Shown here: positions 62,959-64,000 of the stretch, in pieces
How the letters are laid out: each line of letters opens with the position of its first letter
Numbering within the stretch: position 1 is the first letter of the stretch
DNA from: Romboutsia ilealis
GTDB taxonomy: Bacteria > Bacillota > Clostridia > Peptostreptococcales > Peptostreptococcaceae
Direction of reading: 5' to 3'
Assembly: GCF_900015215.1 (NCBI RefSeq)
Contig: NZ_LN555523.1
Coordinates: 1,163,481 to 1,227,480 of the forward strand
DNA: 64,000 bases
Program-made: the position numbers and the translations under genes
The notes under the pieces: model-generated
What the model was told of the DNA's origin: nothing
Databases searched by the model: none
Seen by the model: the letters and a program-made list of their open reading frames with translations, nothing else

Positions 62959-63927
62959 TTAATATCTTATACCACTCCAATATATATTTTCACTAACCTT
63001 AACTATATCACCTAACTCAATACCTTCAAGTGCCCACTTTTTAAATTCCATAAATCCAGTTCTATCAACAATATAACCTATGTGTTCTTTTCCTCCTGGG
63101 GCATTTTTATCTATATATTCATTAACATATTTATAAGTATTAAGTATTATCTTAATTATAGATTCTTCATCTGCCCAAATTAAAAAATCTTCTGCTAGTC
63201 TTGGATTTTTCTTACCAGTTCTACCCATTATAGCAAGTCTATAATATTTTTTATCATCTCTAGTCCATGCACTAGTTGGACAGTTAAGAACACATTCCCC
63301 ACATCCTATACACTTATCATGATCTCTTACTATTTTGTAGTTTTCCATTTTAAGTGCTCCTGTTGATAACCTTTTACACTTTTTAACACACGCTCCACAA
63401 GATACACATCTATCTCTTTCATATAAAGGAAGTGTCATACCTATTATTCCAAAGTCATGAGTTCTTGCCTTTATACAGTCATTTGGACATCCCGTTAATG
63501 CTATTTTAAAATGTAGATCATTTGGGAATACTGCTTTTTCTATTTTCTTTGCAAATTCTGTTGTATTATATTGAGCCTTTGGACAGACTTTATTACCTAT
63601 ACAAGCACATATATTTCTAGTTCCTGCCGCTGGATATCCAGAGTTTTTTTCACCTTGATTTATATCCATTTTTTCTATAACTGGTTGTATTAATTTATTA
63701 ACCTCACCCATATCTTCCATTTTTATACCAAGTATTTCAAATCCTTGTCTAGTTGTTATATGTATATCTCCATTACCATATTCACTAGCAATTTTAGATA
63801 CTATCATTAAACTTTCAGGATCTACACATCCTCCTGGTATTCTAACTCTAAGAGAAGTTTGATATTTATTTTTAGTAATTCTATAAGCATTTTTCATAGT
63901 TTTTTTAGTATTTAAATCTCTTATCAT
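62959..63927 (-). CDS. asrC: Anaerobic sulfite reductase subunit C
   Basis: A 322-residue sirohaem-iron-sulfur subunit that reduces sulfite to sulfide with six electrons from AsrA/AsrB. The N-terminal ferrite-like half shows VRIPGGCVDPESL and ITTRQGFEILGI. The sirohaem-[4Fe-4S] ligands are CACIGNKVCP and TGCPNDC (about 107-116 and 148-154). A two-cluster ferredoxin insert follows: CVSCGACVKKCKR and CIGCGECVLNCP (about 172-218). It overlaps nothing but starts 13 bases after asrB. ATG after AGGAGG. Confidence 0.96.
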   Translation of the reverse strand: MIRDLNTKKTMKNAYRITKNKYQTSLRVRIPGGCVDPESLMIVSKIASEYGNGDIHITTRQGFEILGIKMEDMGEVNKLIQPVIEKMDINQGEKNSGYPAAGTRNICACIGNKVCPKAQYNTTEFAKKIEKAVFPNDLHFKIALTGCPNDCIKARTHDFGIIGMTLPLYERDRCVSCGACVKKCKRLSTGALKMENYKIVRDHDKCIGCGECVLNCPTSAWTRDDKKYYRLAIMGRTGKKNPRLAEDFLIWADEESIIKIILNTYKYVNEYIDKNAPGGKEHIGYIVDRTGFMEFKKWALEGIELGDIVKVSENIYWSGIRY

Positions 63928-63940
63928 AACATGTATCCTC

Positions 63941-64000
63941 CTAATCTATAAGATTTTTAGCATAAGAATAATCAAACACAGGTCCATCTATACATATATA
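63941..64000 (-). CDS. asrB: Anaerobic sulfite reductase subunit B, C-terminal end (runs off the window)
   Basis: The last 19 codons are visible: YICIDGPVFDYSYAKNLID then TAG. AsrB is the flavin/NADH-binding partner that feeds electrons to AsrC; DGPVFDY is the characteristic end of the subunit. Position directly upstream of asrC agrees. The rest lies beyond 64000. Confidence 0.85.
   Translation of the reverse strand, partial: YICIDGPVFDYSYAKNLID

Noticed and set aside
1-64000. tRNA or rRNA genes
   Set aside because: No cloverleaf with T-loop GTTCGANNC and matching acceptor stem, nor rRNA-like GC-richer blocks, were found by reading both strands.

Overview
The window is AT-rich chromosome from a Gram-positive anaerobe, most likely a member of the Peptostreptococcaceae (Clostridia). 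The evidence is the codon use, strong AGGAGG-type ribosome binding sites, frequent TTG/GTG starts, and gene content: AsrC-type sulfite reductase beside an FNT channel, a T-box, a lexA-linked tyrosine recombinase, and G5/3D, ABC-F and Rpn families. No tRNA, rRNA or CRISPR array was seen. The species assignment is inference.

Layout. 0.3-2.2 kb: trmB and two small membrane proteins. 2.2-12.7 kb: an accessory island with a four-gene DUF499 ATPase / DUF3780 / DUF1156 DNA methylase / PLD-SNF2 helicase operon. This matches the helicase-methylase-ATPase (Hma-type) anti-phage architecture. It is followed by the nuclease end of a decayed type III restriction enzyme, and it is bracketed by two about 105-bp copies of the same gene remnant. 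12.7-15.3 kb: an AT-rich gene desert full of dyads, a tyrosine recombinase, and lexA with its own LexA box. 15.3-20.8 kb: deoD, nhaA, an ArsC/Spx-family gene with in-frame UGA at its key cysteine position, a HEPN-type protein and yaaA. 20.8-34.7 kb: housekeeping and transport genes, mostly on the minus strand (YihY, phosphosugar mutase, G5/3D protein, cystine-type symporter, K+/H+ antiporter, TIM-barrel protein, Bcp, a propeller histidine kinase, TauE/SafE).

34.7-48 kb: a two-component system next to an MMPL exporter and its repeat-rich partner, two MATE exporters (one with a MerR regulator and a textbook 19-bp-spacer MerR promoter), and two pseudogene scars (CpdB-like; 2-hydroxyacyl-CoA dehydratase/activase). 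48-57.6 kb: an ABC-F protein behind a leader terminator, an ECF sigma/anti-sigma pair, an Rpn nuclease with an odd in-frame insertion, the nagR-nagA-nagB operon with palindromic operators, and a MATE gene behind a candidate guanidine-IV (mepA) riboswitch. 58-64 kb: an NhaC-family transporter under a T-box with an apparent AUG (Met) specifier, a PIG-L deacetylase, EcsC, an FNT (hydrosulfide-type) channel, asrC and the end of asrB.

The two observations I would follow first are the candidate selenoprotein at 18177-18530 (one in-frame TGA at the active-site Cys position, followed by a 5-bp hairpin with a GGU loop at SECIS-like spacing) and the defence island at 2.2-12.7 kb with its flanking duplicated remnant. 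RNA-based control is also unusually dense: a T-box, a candidate guanidine-IV element, and an ABC-F leader attenuator.
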